Shown piece by piece: positions 11,324 through 22,959 of a stretch of 64,000 nt of DNA (position 1 is the stretch's first letter; each line of letters begins with the position of its first letter). The DNA comes from Perilla frutescens (Eukaryota; Streptophyta; Magnoliopsida; Lamiales; Lamiaceae). The position numbers and the translations under genes are program-made. Where the stretch lies: NCBI GenBank assembly GCA_026008535.1, contig BRKX01000009.1, forward strand, positions 62,283,720 to 62,347,719. Reading direction: 5' to 3'. Under the pieces are notes generated by a model. It was not told the DNA's origin, did not search any database, and worked only from the letters and a program-made list of their open reading frames with translations.

Positions 11324-13344
11324 TGGTTAGAGCTTTGATCGAATTCTTGAATGAATGGGAAGTCAGGGTGTTCATTCTCCTCAGCCTCCTGTTACAGATT
11401 TTGCTGATCCTGTTGGGAAATCGCAGGAAGTATGTGTGCAAACTTTGGATCAGAATCATTCTTTGGTGTGCTTACTTGTTGGCAGATTGGGTGGCAATCG
11501 TGTCACTTGGCATCATTGCGAAGAACACTCTCCTTGAATGCCAGAAGCCTAAGAATGAGAATGAATTGATGTGGTTATGGGCTCAATTCTTTCTGCTGCA
11601 TTTAGGTGGCCCTGACACCATCACAGCATATTCTCTTGAAGATAATGAACTTTGGCTGAGGCATCTGGTGGCGATGGTGATTCAAGCTGGTCTTGCTATG
11701 TATGTGTTGCTTGTTGCTTTCCCGGGTTCTTATTGGCTTCCTTCTTTGAGTCTACTCATGTTCATAGCCGGTATGATCAAGTATGGAGAGCGCTTGTCCG
11801 CGCTTTGTGCAGCTAATAGTGAGAATTTTCGTGATTCTTTGCTTCCGGAGCCTGATGCAGGCCCCAACTACCCGAGATTCATGGAAGAATACACTCTGAA
11901 GAAGGCTGAAGGGTTCGATGTTGGTGTGGATGAGGTTAAAGAAACCCATGTTGTGGCTCTGCCTGCTTCCCCTAATGATCGTGGGGTACCTGAAGCTTAT
12001 GAGCTGTTCTTGATATTCAAGCGCCTCTTTGCAGACGCAATCTTGAGCTTTCAAGACCGAGACATAAGCAAATCCCACTTCCAGAATTTGTCAGGGGAGC
12101 AAGCTTTTGATGTTGTTGAGATTGAACTTGGCTTCATGTTTGATGAGCTTTACACAAAAGCATCCATTGTGTACAATGTGGGAGGCTATGTCTGTCGAAT
12201 GATCACTTTTACTCTCACTCTCTTCTCCTGGATGGTCTTCCAATTCCGGTGCAATAAGAGCAAGTACGTAGACCTCGACTTGGCAATCACTCACGTGTTG
12301 TTTGGGGTAGCTATTTGCTTAGAAACATATGCTGTGATCGTTCTCATAGACTCAGATTGGACCCGTAAGAGGCTGAGCAGAGGGGACGAAGCAACTCGTT
12401 TGGTTTGCATGATTCATTTGTTTCAACAGCCAAACACAAAGAGGTGGTCCAAGAAAATGGCTCAACACAATCTGCTTGATCTCTGTGTTAGAGAAAAATC
12501 TGCAGTGTTCCCAAGAAGCCGGAGGTTTCTTTGGAGAATCAGAAGGCTTACTAAAATAGATAACTACATAGAGAAGCATTGGCACAAGTCCTTCGTCGAC
12601 GTCTCTGCAGAGCTAAAAGAATTTATGTTCAGGGAGTTGAATAGCTACAAGACTGATTCTGACCCTGCATCTATGTGGAACAGAAAGGGGAGTTTCACTC
12701 TGAAAAGATACACCTCTCTCTCACTTGGTTGGCTTGAAGAGAGAGAGTTTGATCAGAGGATCCTTCTCTGGCACATTGCCACAGAAATCTGCTATTCCTT
12801 GGAATGGAATGATGGAACAGCCAACACAAACTGCAGTTCCATAGAGAGGAGGCGAATCTCAGACCACAGCAAGCACATGTCTGATTACATGCTGTATCTT
12901 CTCATAGTGTGCCCTTTCATGCTGCCAATCGGGATTGGGATGATCAGGTTCCGTGACACGTGTGCTGAAGCCCGGGAGTTCCTGAGGGAGAGGCACACGA
13001 TATCCAGCAAAGTCGAGGCCTGCAAGAAGCTGCTCGAGGTGAACACGAAGGTGCCACCGAGTATTGTGAAGGGGGACCGGAGCAAATCCGTGCTGTTCGA
13101 TGCCTGCATACTGGCTACGGCACTGAGAGCAGAGAATGCAAAGGTTTGGGAAATCACAAGCAGAGTGTGGGTGGAGATGTTAGCCCACGCCGCCACACAT
13201 TGCAGCGGCAGCCACCACGCCCGCCAGCTTCGGAAGGGCGGAGAGCTGCTGAGCCATGTTTGGCTGCTCATGGCACATTTAGGCATCACAGAGCAGTTTC
13301 AGATATCACAGGGTCATGCTAGAGCTAAGCTCATAGTCAAGTAG
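11324..13344 (+). CDS. DUF4220/DUF594 multi-pass membrane protein, copy B
   Basis: A 673-codon frame of the plant DUF4220 (N-terminal) plus DUF594 (C-terminal) family, ending at the TAG at 13342-13344. Hydrophobic segments: about 14-33 (LLSLLLQILLILLG), 41-66, 82-100, 115-135, 138-155, 290-310 and 325-345. The C-terminal half is soluble, then a last hydrophobic stretch (YMLYLLIVCPFMLPIGIGM). The function of the family is not established. Start problem: the frame has no ATG before residue about 82, which would delete two membrane segments. The sequence GACCAG|TGGTTAGAG at 11318-11323 looks like a splice acceptor, so an upstream exon probably supplies the start. The paralog at 35072 has its own ATG here, lost in this copy by a short deletion. 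Confidence 0.88.
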
Positions 13345-13440
13345 CTTCTTACAACCTTTTTCCTCAATGAATATTCATTCATTCTTTACAGGAAATGTAT
13401 CAATGTAGCTGTTGTTATGTTGTAGTAATTTGTAACGAAT
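13345..13440. other. 3' flank of DUF4220 copy B
   Basis: Short AT-rich 3' flank (ttcttacaacctttttcctcaatg), similar to the flanks at 187-240 and 30196-30260. Probably the 3' untranslated region. Confidence 0.5.
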
Positions 13441-14070
13441 AATTAAGGGATAAGGTCCAATTTGGTCCTATAACTATAACAGAAATCTCAGTTTGGTCCC
13501 GAAATAAAATTTTGACCCAAATCGTTCTCTCAACTTTTTAAAAGATATCATGTTGATCCCTCCGTTAGTCCATAAACTAATTTCCGTTACTAACGATGTT
13601 AATCTAAAGAAAAAGGTTCATTCAATAGTCTCAGTCATAATTTAATATTGTTAGAAACATATACTAAGTTGTAGAACTATATAGTTTACATAATGGAAAC
13701 ATACACATTTACTAATTATATCATCCCCAATCATTTTAATATCTTGAGACTTTCTTTAAATTTATCATAGACTTTATTAATTAATAAAAAATGAAAAAGA
13801 ATAGTCATATAATAAAATTATTAATAAAGTGAAAACGAGATTAAAATATTCAACATCGAACAATTAAAATTTGGGTTAAAATTTTATTTCGGGATCAAAC
13901 TGAGATTTCAAGTAAAATTATAGGACCAATTTGGACATTTTCCCTTAAATTAACGCCGTTAGTAATGGACGTTAATGGAAATTAGTTTAGAGATTAACGT
14001 GATACCTTTTAAAAAGTTGAGGAATCGATTTGAGCTGAAATTTTATTTCGGAACCAAACTGAGATACGAT
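13441..14070. mobile_element. Compound foldback element
   Basis: The left arm 13443-13605 (ggtccaatttggtcctataa, then atctcagtttggtcccgaaataaaa) is inverted at 13860-13950. Part of it, together with the segment tagtccataaactaatttcc/ccgttactaacg, is inverted again at 13950-14068. The right side thus carries two successive inverted copies of different extents, which suggests nested or doubled insertion of one family. No coding capacity. The class was not determined. Confidence 0.6.
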
Positions 14071-15260
14071 TTGGCTGTAAAATTTGTATTAACTGACTTC
14101 CAATTCTGACAAAATTATTAGTTTTACAATCAGTAATTAATCTTGGTTGAAAGTGCAAAATTTGGCGATGTGATTCGAGGCTCAATTCTATCGTCTACGG
14201 TTGTCAATCGAACAAATTGAGGCCACCGATATATAGTTTTAGAGTTTCAAACTCTCCTTCATAAAATGAAAAAATTGTGTGTGAAATGTAAAAATAAATT
14301 CGAATTTAAGTACACACGTTTTTGTAGAAGAGATATTATTATAGGATGCTAGTTTGAAATGTGAATTATTATTCAACATAGTCTTTTTATTTTACTTTTA
14401 CTTTTTCATTTTATATTTGAACTATAGGAACTAAACTATAAGTTGTGAATTATTTAATCGAAGGACCCTACCATATTATATTTAATCGACTTAGATCATG
14501 TGATTTTTAAAATTCTCAATAATTAGAGTCATAAAAAAAAAACTAAAAACGGTCAACTACAATGAATTTTACTCGCAATAAACTTCTTATATTATCGATA
14601 TTTCATATCAAATACCCTTGTATTTTTAAAATTGTACCAAACATCCTCGTATTTTTAAAAAATATACACAAGTTTTATATTTTAAATTTTTTATTTAAAA
14701 TATTCTCATTTCCAAATAAATTTGAAGTACCCAATACCAAGTAAATAAGAGTATTTTGGTCCAAAATTTGAAAAAGGAACATTATACATATTTTTTTTAA
14801 ACATAAGAAAATTTAGTGCAATTTAAAAATACAAAAGAATTTCATACAACAATTCGATAACACGAGAAAGTTTTCCGCATTTTACCGACATTTTACTATA
14901 TAATTAATAGATCATGTAATATTTCGAATATCATATGCAAGAAATGAGCAAGTCGCATATTTAATTATTCATATATATGCCTGCATAAATAATTAGTAAT
15001 GGTTGGTGAGTCTTTATTCAAGTCAACTACTAATTCATACTCCTATAGAATCTTGTCTCGATCTTTCGTAATTAACTAACAAATTAAATGTGCATATTCT
15101 CTAGTTCTTATAATATTTAATTTCCGTTACTATATTCTGCAATAAATAATATTTAATTTCCATTACTATATCCCACAATATAATTTTTAAATATAAAAAC
15201 ATTTTTTTATTATACACGAATGCGTATTTCAGAGAGAGAAAAAAAAATCAAATCTTTTGG
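14071..15260. other. Intergenic, AT-rich
   Basis: No gene or recognised repeat was seen. Open frames here are AT-rich chance frames (Ile/Phe/Lys/Asn rich) without family resemblance. Confidence 0.5.
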
Positions 15261-15261
15261 T

Positions 15262-15842
15262 GGCACACCCCTGTGAGACGGTCTAAGTGTCTAACGGATC
15301 CCCTTATGTTAGACGGATATTATTTGACCAATTGGTCCCCTCTCCTTTTTCTTTTTCTTTTTTATTTTTTTTAATGATCTCCCCCTCCCTTTTTTTATTT
15401 AATTTGTAATTTCTTTTTTTTTTCTTTCTAGCATTCTCTCTCTCTCTCTCTCTCTATTTTTTTTCTTTATGCGTCTTCTTTTTTTCTTTTTTCTTTCAGA
15501 AATGTGGCTTTTCTCTCTTTTTTTTTTCTTCTTTGGCAGTTTTTTCCTTCTTGTTTTGCAGTTTTTTTTCTTTCTTCTTTATTTTATGTTTTTTATAATG
15601 ATTTTATTAATGATACTTTATTATTTTTATAAAAAAAAGGAAGAAAGAAAGTGAAAAAAAAAAAAAGAAAGAGAATAACAAAAACTGGCATGAAAACAGT
15701 GAAAAAAGAAAAAAAAATGAAAATAGCCCAGCCTTGCTGGGCAGGCCCAAAAAAAAAAAAGTAAATCTGCACAGGCGCGTGGGGGGCGCGGGTTTTGACC
15801 CATCTAACGTAAGGGGATCCGTTAGACAGTCTCATACAAATT
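15262..15842. mobile_element. Inverted-repeat element with pyrimidine/purine arms
   Basis: The left end tgtgagacggtctaag plus taacggatccccttatgtta (15271-15315) is inverted at the right end (taacgtaaggggatccgtta, then gacagtctcata, 15803-15835). The interior has a long T/C-rich strand (about 15335-15600) and an A/G-rich strand (15630-15770), with a ccagccttgctgg hairpin near 15729. GTGAGACGGTCTCA-type ends are common in plant MITEs. Translations of this tract are low-complexity and are not genes. Confidence 0.6.
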
Positions 15843-16600
15843 TTTATCAATCTTTTGAGTGCAAAAGATAATGTTGAGGATAGTAAACATCATTTATTTG
15901 GTGTTAATGTGAAATCTGCACGGACGTTTTACGTGTTTTTTTTTAATTATGTAAGTTTTAACTACAAAACTACATAACGTGACTTATTCTTTTTTTAAAA
16001 CAATAAATAAATAATGACTTATTTAACAAAACCATGTGGAAATCTGTAAAAGATTTTTCCCAACAATGGGGCCAAGGCCAATATTCCAATAATCATAAGT
16101 CTTGGTCGTTGTAGAATATTAAATGAGACTAAACCTATCATCTTTAATTTTTTAAAAATAATTATTTTATATAAATCGACATATGTAGAATATTAAATAA
16201 TGTTAACATGCTAGTTGTAGCATTCGATCGATGATATAATAAAACTTACTACGCGGTTACTTTGAATCATGCAACTAACGTCTAAGAGTGCATTTAGATT
16301 TTAGACAAGCTCTTCAAAATAACTTGTGAAACGTTTTTATCGATTTTTTTTTAAAAAAATATACATATAGATTCCCCTAAAATAAAATGCAAGAGCTTAT
16401 AAAATTAATTCATTATAATCTTTGTTAAATACCCTATAATACGAAACAAATGCTATACTACAATGTATACATCATTTTATATATATATAATATATAGAAA
16501 TCAATATTGAACGGTGTATGATGAAACTTGCAAGTTGCAATAAGAAAAAAATGGGGCATAAAATTGGTGTGACTTGTTCAAGTCTAATTGCATAAATCCA
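15843..16600. other. Intergenic, AT-rich
   Basis: No gene was seen. Near 16515-16585 a segment matches the NLR1 upstream region (gtatgatg.aacttgcaag, atggggcat), so it belongs to the duplicated NLR promoter. Confidence 0.45.
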
Positions 16601-17115
16601 ATAATTGCAGCATCAATTATCAACTTTCAATCTTGTCTCCAACTTTTTTTTTAATCATGTTACGTGCTCTCTTTCCTCTTCTGTTCGACGAAAATACGCG
16701 GCAAAGACCGTGTTTACTGCCAAAACCACAAATTGAAAGAAATTTAATCTCTCTCTCTTCTCTCTCTCTTCTCTCTCTCTCTCTCTCTCTCTAGATGTGT
16801 GTGTGTGTGTGCGAGACCATAAGTTCATGACCATTACATATACTGCATTCACCAAAAACCCAAGCAGCCACAACTTGTGATCAATCATATACCTTCATTT
16901 TTCTTCAAAACTAACATGACCTCATTAAACTGTGTGATCAAGAACCTTCAGTTTCCTTCAAAACTCAGATTTCCTCTACACTGGTGATCCAAGACTCCAC
17001 ACACAAACTAACACGCCCTCTTAAACTCTGTGATCAAGAACCTTAATTTCTTTTCAAACTCAGATTTCTCTCTCTCCCTCTCCCTCTCTCTCTCTCTTCA
17101 CTCTTGTGATCCTTG
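16600..17115 (+). promoter_or_regulatory. NLR2 5' leader with CT tract and repeats
   Basis: Contains the shared CTTGTCTCCAACTTTTT element (about 16633), a CT microsatellite (about 16745-16793) followed by a TG run, then four imperfect leader units with GTGATCAA, TTTCCTTCAAAACTCAGATT and similar words, then a second CT tract (about 17068-17100) just before the ATG. The pattern matches the NLR1 and NLR3 leaders. CT-rich leader sequence near plant starts is often untranslated region. Confidence 0.5.
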
Positions 17116-20100
17116 ATGGCTGTTGATGCAGTTGCATCTGTGGTGCTCCAGAAACTAAGAGACCTGCTGGTGGATGAGTCCTTTGCGAGCAATCAAATAA
17201 TCGGCCACCGGCTCAGGCGGGTGCAGGAGGCCCTCGATAAAACGAGGGGCTCCCTGGACAAAGCTGCGGATAAAGAAACAGATGCTGAAGCAATCAAGAA
17301 ATTGAGGGGCGAGTACCTCCGCCATGTCTACTCTATGGAGGACTCAATCGAGTCGTTCGCGCTTCGCTTCACCCGCCGGAGGAAGAGGTTGGGATTCCTC
17401 ATGAATCATGCTCTCTTCCTGAATAAATTCACAGCTTTGCAAATGCTCAGCAGCAAATTGAACAGCATCCAGACAAAGGTTAAGGAGCTCGACCGTCGCA
17501 CATCCAACCTTCGAGGCACCCCCCAGAAACTGCAGTCTGAGAATGCAAATGATCATGAACTAGATGGTGTTAAAGGGGTGGCTGAAGGGGAAGATGGTGG
17601 ACTAGATGAAGAGAAAGAAGAAGATGATGGACTAGATAAGGAGAGAGAAGAAGAAGAAGAAGATGATGGACTAGATAAGGAGAGAGAAGAAGAAGATGAT
17701 GGACTAGATAAGGAGAGAGAAGAAGAAGATGATGGACTAGATAAGGAGATAGAAGAAGAAGACGCTGGCCGAGGAGGAGCAGCAGAAAAGGAAGTGAAGA
17801 AGCAGACTTCATTTTCTCTCATCAATGAAGAAACTGATGGTCTGAGATCAAGTATGAAGCGCACCAAGCCACAGTACGAACCACACAGGGAAAGACACCA
17901 AATATACGCTGGAACAACTCCTGTATGTGTAAAGTGCTCTTGCGCAGTAATGATTCAACGATTCAAGAGCGAGTGCGGCATTCCAAGCTGATGTATAGTT
18001 ATTCCTACAACGAGGAAGAACTATCCATTGTTGGATACCAACGCAAGGTGACCGAGCTTCGAAAGAGGCTGGAAAACAATGAGGACTGGATCATCCCGCT
18101 TGTAGGCGAGCTGGGCTCAGGCAAGACGACGATGGCTCGTGCTGTTTATGGGAACAGAGCCATCAAAGAGATGTTCATGCCTGCTGCTTGGGCAAGCATT
18201 TTCAAGGAATCCAAAACGACGGACATATTGATCGGCTTGCTGATGAAGAAAACAGAACTACAAGATGCTAGCAGCGAGGAGTCTCTCAAATCCAAGCTGA
18301 AGCAAGAATTGACAGGCCAGAGATATCTGATTGTCCTGGATGGTGTTCAGACTTCGGATCAATGGAGAAGACTTAAAGGAGCTTTTCCAGATCAACAAAA
18401 TGGGAGTAAGATAATCCTTACTACTCGCGATGAGCGAGTAGAGAAGCATGCTGATCGAAAGATCCAGCCGTATAATCTGAAGGCGCTAGATTCTGAAGAG
18501 AGCTGGACTTTGTTCATGAGAAAGGCAGGCTTAAAAGAAGAAGATCCACTAGATTCTGATCTGAAGAACAGAGTTATTGACGTGTGCCAGGGGCTGCCGT
18601 TGAATATTGTTCTGCTCGGTAGTCTGTTGTCGATGAAAGATAGAGAGGAATGGTCTAAAATACTCAACATCCATGAGAAATGGCAAGTCTCGGACACTTT
18701 GACATTGAGCTACAATGATCTGGATACCCCTTTAAAACTCTGTCTGACCTACATGACAATGTTTCCGAAAGAATTAGACATTCCAGTCAGGAGGCTGCAA
18801 CGCTTGTGGCTCGCTGAGGGATTTGTGGAACGACCACAGAAACAAGAAGAAATCCCAGAAGATGTGGGCCAAATGTATTTTGAAAATCTGGTTAAGCGCA
18901 GCTTGATATTGGTTTCTAAACAGCGGTCGGATGGAAGTGCTAGAAGGTGCCGGTTGCAAGGTGCCCTTCATGACCTCTTGTTGAAACAGGCTCAAGATAT
19001 CTGTCTTTTTCATGTTCATCCTGGATCGAATCCACAAGAATGTGGCTCATTGGGTCCGCGTAGGCTAATTGAGTATGCTGATGCCGGGAATTGTCCAGTT
19101 CAAGCTTCTCAAATTCAACACGTGAGGTCTTACATATCTTTCAACTTACAGAAAAAGGATACTCCAGCAAAGCATGTAAGCTCTCTTCTTAGCGACATGG
19201 TAGGCAAGGGGCTCGGGTTGCTGAGGGTTCTTGATCTTGAAGGAGTGTATAGACCTAGTTTGCCTGAGAATCTAGGTGACTTGTCTCATTTAAGATACTT
19301 GGGTCTGAGGTGGACTTTCTTGGACAATCTTCCCAAATCTGTAGGTGAACTCCTCTATCTTGAAACATTAGACCTGAAGCACACATGCTTAGATAAAATC
19401 CCAGACGCCGTTTTGAAACTGAAGAATCTCCACCATCTCAATCTGGATGAAGTTCATCTAGACAAGGATACGGTTCTGCATTTGTGTAGGTCCTTGCCCA
19501 AACTCTTGACTCTCTGGGGATTATCAGTCAGCCACGAGAGCCCGATCAAAAATGGTTTGAGCAAGTTGAAAAACCTCAGAGAATTAGGCATCTCTTTCCG
19601 TGTAATCAATGGCAGTAACAATACTGCTGAGCCTACCAAAGCTCTGGTGGAGTGGATCTCCGAGCTGACAGCTCTTCAATCATTGAGGTTGCGATCCAAA
19701 GATGATTGTGGGCATCCTGCAGATCTTAGTTTAAAGCCATTTTCAGACTTGACAAAACTTTCTCACATGAAGTTATTGGGGAAGCTGCAACAACTTCCTC
19801 TCGTCCGAGATTTCCCACCTCATATTAAGGTTTTCACACTATCACTGTCATGTCTAAGCGAGGATCCCATGCCAACCCTTGGACAACTCCCAGATTTAAC
19901 AGTTTTAAGGCTGCTCGGAGACTCATACACTGGGGAAACATTGGTCTGCAAGAGTGGCACATTTAAGAATCTTGAGGTCCTGAAGCTCTGGAAGCTCGAA
20001 AATCTCAAGAAATGGCAAGTGGAAAAGGGTGCCATGGAGAAACTCAAAGAGGTCAACATCAGATGCTGTTCAGAGCTGGAAAACTTTCCCAGCAGCCTGT

Positions 20101-20213
20101 TGCAGCAGAAAACTTTCAAGGAATTAATCTTGAACAACATGCCCACATTTAAGGCAAAGATCGACAATAGCTATCAGTTTAAGGTCTCCACCAAAGATTT
20201 CAAAAACATCTGA
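17116..20213 (+). CDS. CC-NBS-LRR immune receptor (NLR copy 2), frame broken in linker
   Basis: Frame 1 from the ATG at 17116 gives the coiled-coil half (MAVDAVASVVLQKL, LYSMEDSIE-like VYSMEDSIESF) and stops at 17989-17991. Frame 2, open from 17838 to the TGA at 20211-20213, gives the NB-ARC and LRR. Its motifs are P-loop GELGSGKT, kinase-2 LIVLDGVQ (second Asp lost), GSKIILTTR, CQGLPLNIVL, LCLTYMTMFPKE and LHD. The frames overlap, and the linker LMYSYSYNEEELSIVGYQ in frame 2 aligns with the paralogs, so one receptor of about 1000 residues is split by one missing base (or two extra). Alternatively a short intron of 116 bases (donor at 17852, acceptor ending 17967) would restore the frame. The paralogs have no intron here. 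An acidic repeat (DDGLDKEREEE) fills the linker. Confidence 0.8.
17585..17765 (+). repeat. Coding minisatellite (DDGLDKEREEE repeats) in NLR2
   Basis: About four to five head-to-tail units of 33-39 bases encode DDGLDKEREEE with varying numbers of Glu codons. They form an acidic, probably disordered linker between the coiled coil and NB-ARC. NLR1 and NLR3 lack it and carry only a short acidic stretch there. Such repeats change length by slippage and may relate to the nearby frame change. Confidence 0.85.
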
Positions 20214-20877
20214 TTTGGATGATTCTTTGAAGTTCCTATCTGCTTTTCATATCAAGCAATTCATGTATGCAAAAGATGTATTTTTCTCTTAACTATGTTC
20301 GCAAATCATATCGAATGAAAATTTTATTTTTCAAAAAAATTGTAATGAATTCCACAGCATAAGTTCTTCCTTTTTTGTTTATATAAAATGATCTCTAAAA
20401 CACATTGCTATAATCATGTCAAAGTTACAGAAAAAGTTCTTCAGTTGTCACAGTTCCAGTTGAGGGGTACATCTCATTTGAAAAAAATACATACATGTAC
20501 AATATTAGTGTCACCACACGAGCATATTATTGTATATTTACACAAGTTATATCATATCTGTGCGTGTGTGTAAGGATTATACGGTAAGATATTGATAGAG
20601 ACACGGATACCGCCTACAGAACAAATAGAAGAAAACCAGAACAAACTCGGATTGATTCTACCTGCCCAGCTAGAAGCTGATTATGGACTATGATTCTGCA
20701 CTCCCTAACTAAGACAACTTCTATAAATACTATCAGACTCCTAATCCTAACATCCATGAAAACCAGCCCACGCTTCACAACAAATAACGGAAACCAGTAA
20801 CTAGTGAACTAATACACGCGGCCACAACATTTGTCTCGCCCTGCCTTTGCCCAGTGCTAATAAACTCTACTTTGCTG
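20214..20877. other. Duplicated NLR 3' flank
   Basis: The first part matches the NLR1 and NLR3 3' flanks (attctttgaagttcctatct, gcttttcatatcaagcaattc, gttcttccttttt). The part at 20570-20870 (aaggattata, aaatagaagaaaacc, ccatgaaaaccagccca, taataaactcta) matches the distal NLR3 flank at 44970-45165. The NLR pseudogene begins abruptly after it, marking a recombination joint. Confidence 0.65.
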
Positions 20878-22219
20878 ATTACTTTGAAAATCTGGCCAGG
20901 CACAGCTTGATAGTGGTAACTAAAATGCGGTCTGATGGAAGTCCAAGAAGATGCCGGTTGCTAGGTGTCCTCCATGACCTTTTGTAGGCCCAAGCCCGAG
21001 ATATCAACCTTTTTCATGTGCATCTTGGACCAGATTGCCAATTAGAAGGTTCATTGGGTAAGCGTAGACTCATTGAGTATGCTGATGCCGGGAATTGTCC
21101 ACTTGAGCCTTCTGAAATTGGACGTTTGAGGTCTTACATATCATTCAACTTGCAGAAAAAGGATACTCCAGCAAGAAATGTAAGCTCTCTTGTTAGCAAG
21201 ATGGTAGGCAAAGGGCTCGGGTTGTTGAGGGTTCTTGATCTTGAAGGAGTGTACAAACCTAGTTTGCCTGAGAATCTAGGTGACTTGTTTCATTTGAGGT
21301 ACTTGGGTTTGAGGTGGACTTTCTTGGACAAACTTCCCAAATCTGTAGGTGAACTCCCCTATCTTGAAACATTAGACCTGAAGCATACACGCATAGATAA
21401 AATCCCAACTGCCATTTGGAAACTGAAGAATCTCCGGCATCTCAATCTAGATGAAGTTCATCTGGACAAGGATACGGTTCTGCATTTGCGTAGGTCCTTG
21501 CCCAAACTCTTGACTCTCTGGGATTATCAGTCAGCCACGAGAGCCTGATCAAAAATGGTTTGAGCGAGTTGAAACACCTCAGAGAATTAGGCATCTCTTT
21601 CCGTTCAATCAATTGCAGTCACGATATTAATGAACCTATAAAGGCTCTGGTGGAGTGTATTTCCAAGTTGACAGCTCTTCGATCATTGAGGTTGCGATCC
21701 AAAGATGATTCCAGCCATCCTGCACATCTTAGTTTAGAGCCATTTTCAGGCTTGACAAAACTTTCTCGCATGAAGTTACTAGGGACATTGACACAACTTC
21801 CTATCTTCAAAGATTTCCCACCTCATATTAAGGTTCTCACGCTATCATTGTCATATCTAACAGAGGATCCCATGCCAATCCCTGGACAACTCCCATATTT
21901 AACAGTTTTAAGGCTGCTCGGAGACTCATACACTGGGGACACAATGGTCTGCCCGAGCAGCCCATTTAAGAATCCTGAGGTCCTGAAACTCTGGAAGCTC
22001 AAATATCTCAAGAAATGGGATGTGGGAGACAGTGCAATGGAGAAACTCAAAGAGGTCAACATCAGATGTTGTTCCAAGCTGGAAAACTTTCCCAGCAGCC
22101 TGTTGCAGTAGAAATCTTTCAAGGAATTGCTCTTAAACAACATTCCCCCTGCATTTAAGGAAAATATTGACAAGGATTGTCAGTTGAAGGTTTCCACCAA
22201 AGATTTTAAGGACATCTGA
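20878..22219 (+). pseudogene. 5'-truncated NLR pseudogene (LRR part)
   Basis: Begins in the sequence corresponding to YFDNLVRRSLIMVTK of NLR3 and continues through the whole LRR to the TGA at 22217-22219. The coiled coil and NB-ARC are absent. Lesions relative to NLR1 and NLR3: a TAG at 20985-20987 where the paralogs have TTG (LHDLL*AQARD), loss of one G in the ctctgggg run at about 21519-21523 (frameshift), and a TAG at 22109-22111 where the paralogs have CAG. The remaining sequence is very similar to NLR1 and NLR3, so truncation is recent. It lies directly behind NLR2, fused to NLR-type 3' flank, as expected from unequal crossing-over. Confidence 0.92.
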
Positions 22220-22833
22220 GAGCTCAAGATTTGGATGATTCTTTGAAGTTCGTACCAGCTTTTCATATCGAGCAATTCAGGGATACAAAAGATGTATTTT
22301 CTTTTCACTAGGATTGTTTAAAAATCATATTGGCCGTGCTGAATGAATTTTTTTTTTTTCAAAAGGATGGTAAAATTCTACAGCATAGTTCTTCCTTTTT
22401 AGTTTGCATAAACTGAACTCTCAACCGCATTCCTATATGTCAAAGTGAAGTAATATGGCTGTCATAACTCTACTTGATTTGAAGGATACATCTCAATTCA
22501 AAATACATACAACATATATATCATCAGTCACTCTCTTGCCTCTAAAAATATTTCAAAGCATCCAATGAATTGGTATGGAAATGAAAATTCTAATAAAAGT
22601 TTCCTCAGCATGAAAGAAAAACTGCTATTCATATATTCTGCAACAAAATTTTGAATTATCCCCAAAAAAACAAACAAATAAACACATGCAGGCACCAATC
22701 ATATCTACTCCTTCCGCACACACCAAAATATCATATATTTTGACAATATCATCGAATAAAAAACCTAAATATCAAATTTATCGAACTCAAAACACCAAAA
22801 TCACATATTTTGCAATATCATCGAATAAAAAAG
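22220..22833. repeat. Duplicated 3' flank, second copy
   Basis: Homologous to 6240-6890: shares gaattggtatggaaatg, caacaaaattttgaattatc and caggcaccaatcatat with only small differences. No gene on the + strand. Continues into the small minus-strand frame at 22834-22959. Confidence 0.65.
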
Positions 22834-22959
22834 CTAAAAAGGCGTAAAAATTGAGAAAATCGAGAAACGCTCACGAAAGAAAAGAAGTCCGGCGAAACAT
22901 CCGGCGAACAACGAGTACACGAAGAGGCCAACCAGCATCATAGACATCCCATTTCGCAT
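22834..22959 (-). CDS. Possible 41-residue membrane peptide, unidentified
   Basis: Minus-strand frame from the ATG at 22959 to the TAG at 22834: begins MRNGMSMMLVGLFVYS, hydrophobic through FAGCFAGLLFF, then FRERFSIF. One membrane-spanning segment is visible. The equivalent place behind NLR1 (6978 leftward) has the same start MRNGMSM and the same GCCGGA.GTTTCGCCGGAC core, but small indels put the downstream part out of frame. Not recognised; it could be a remnant of a larger gene or chance. Codon choice is GC-richer than the surroundings. Confidence 0.25.
   Translation of the reverse strand: MRNGMSMMLVGLFVYSLFAGCFAGLLFFRERFSIFSIFTPF

Noticed and set aside
15469..15850. Phe-rich short proteins on both strands
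   Set aside because: These frames are the T/C and A/G tracts inside an inverted-repeat element.
17553..17867. Minus-strand Ser/Leu-rich open frames over NLR2
   Set aside because: They are the reverse of the Glu/Asp repeat codons in NLR2 and carry no family features.
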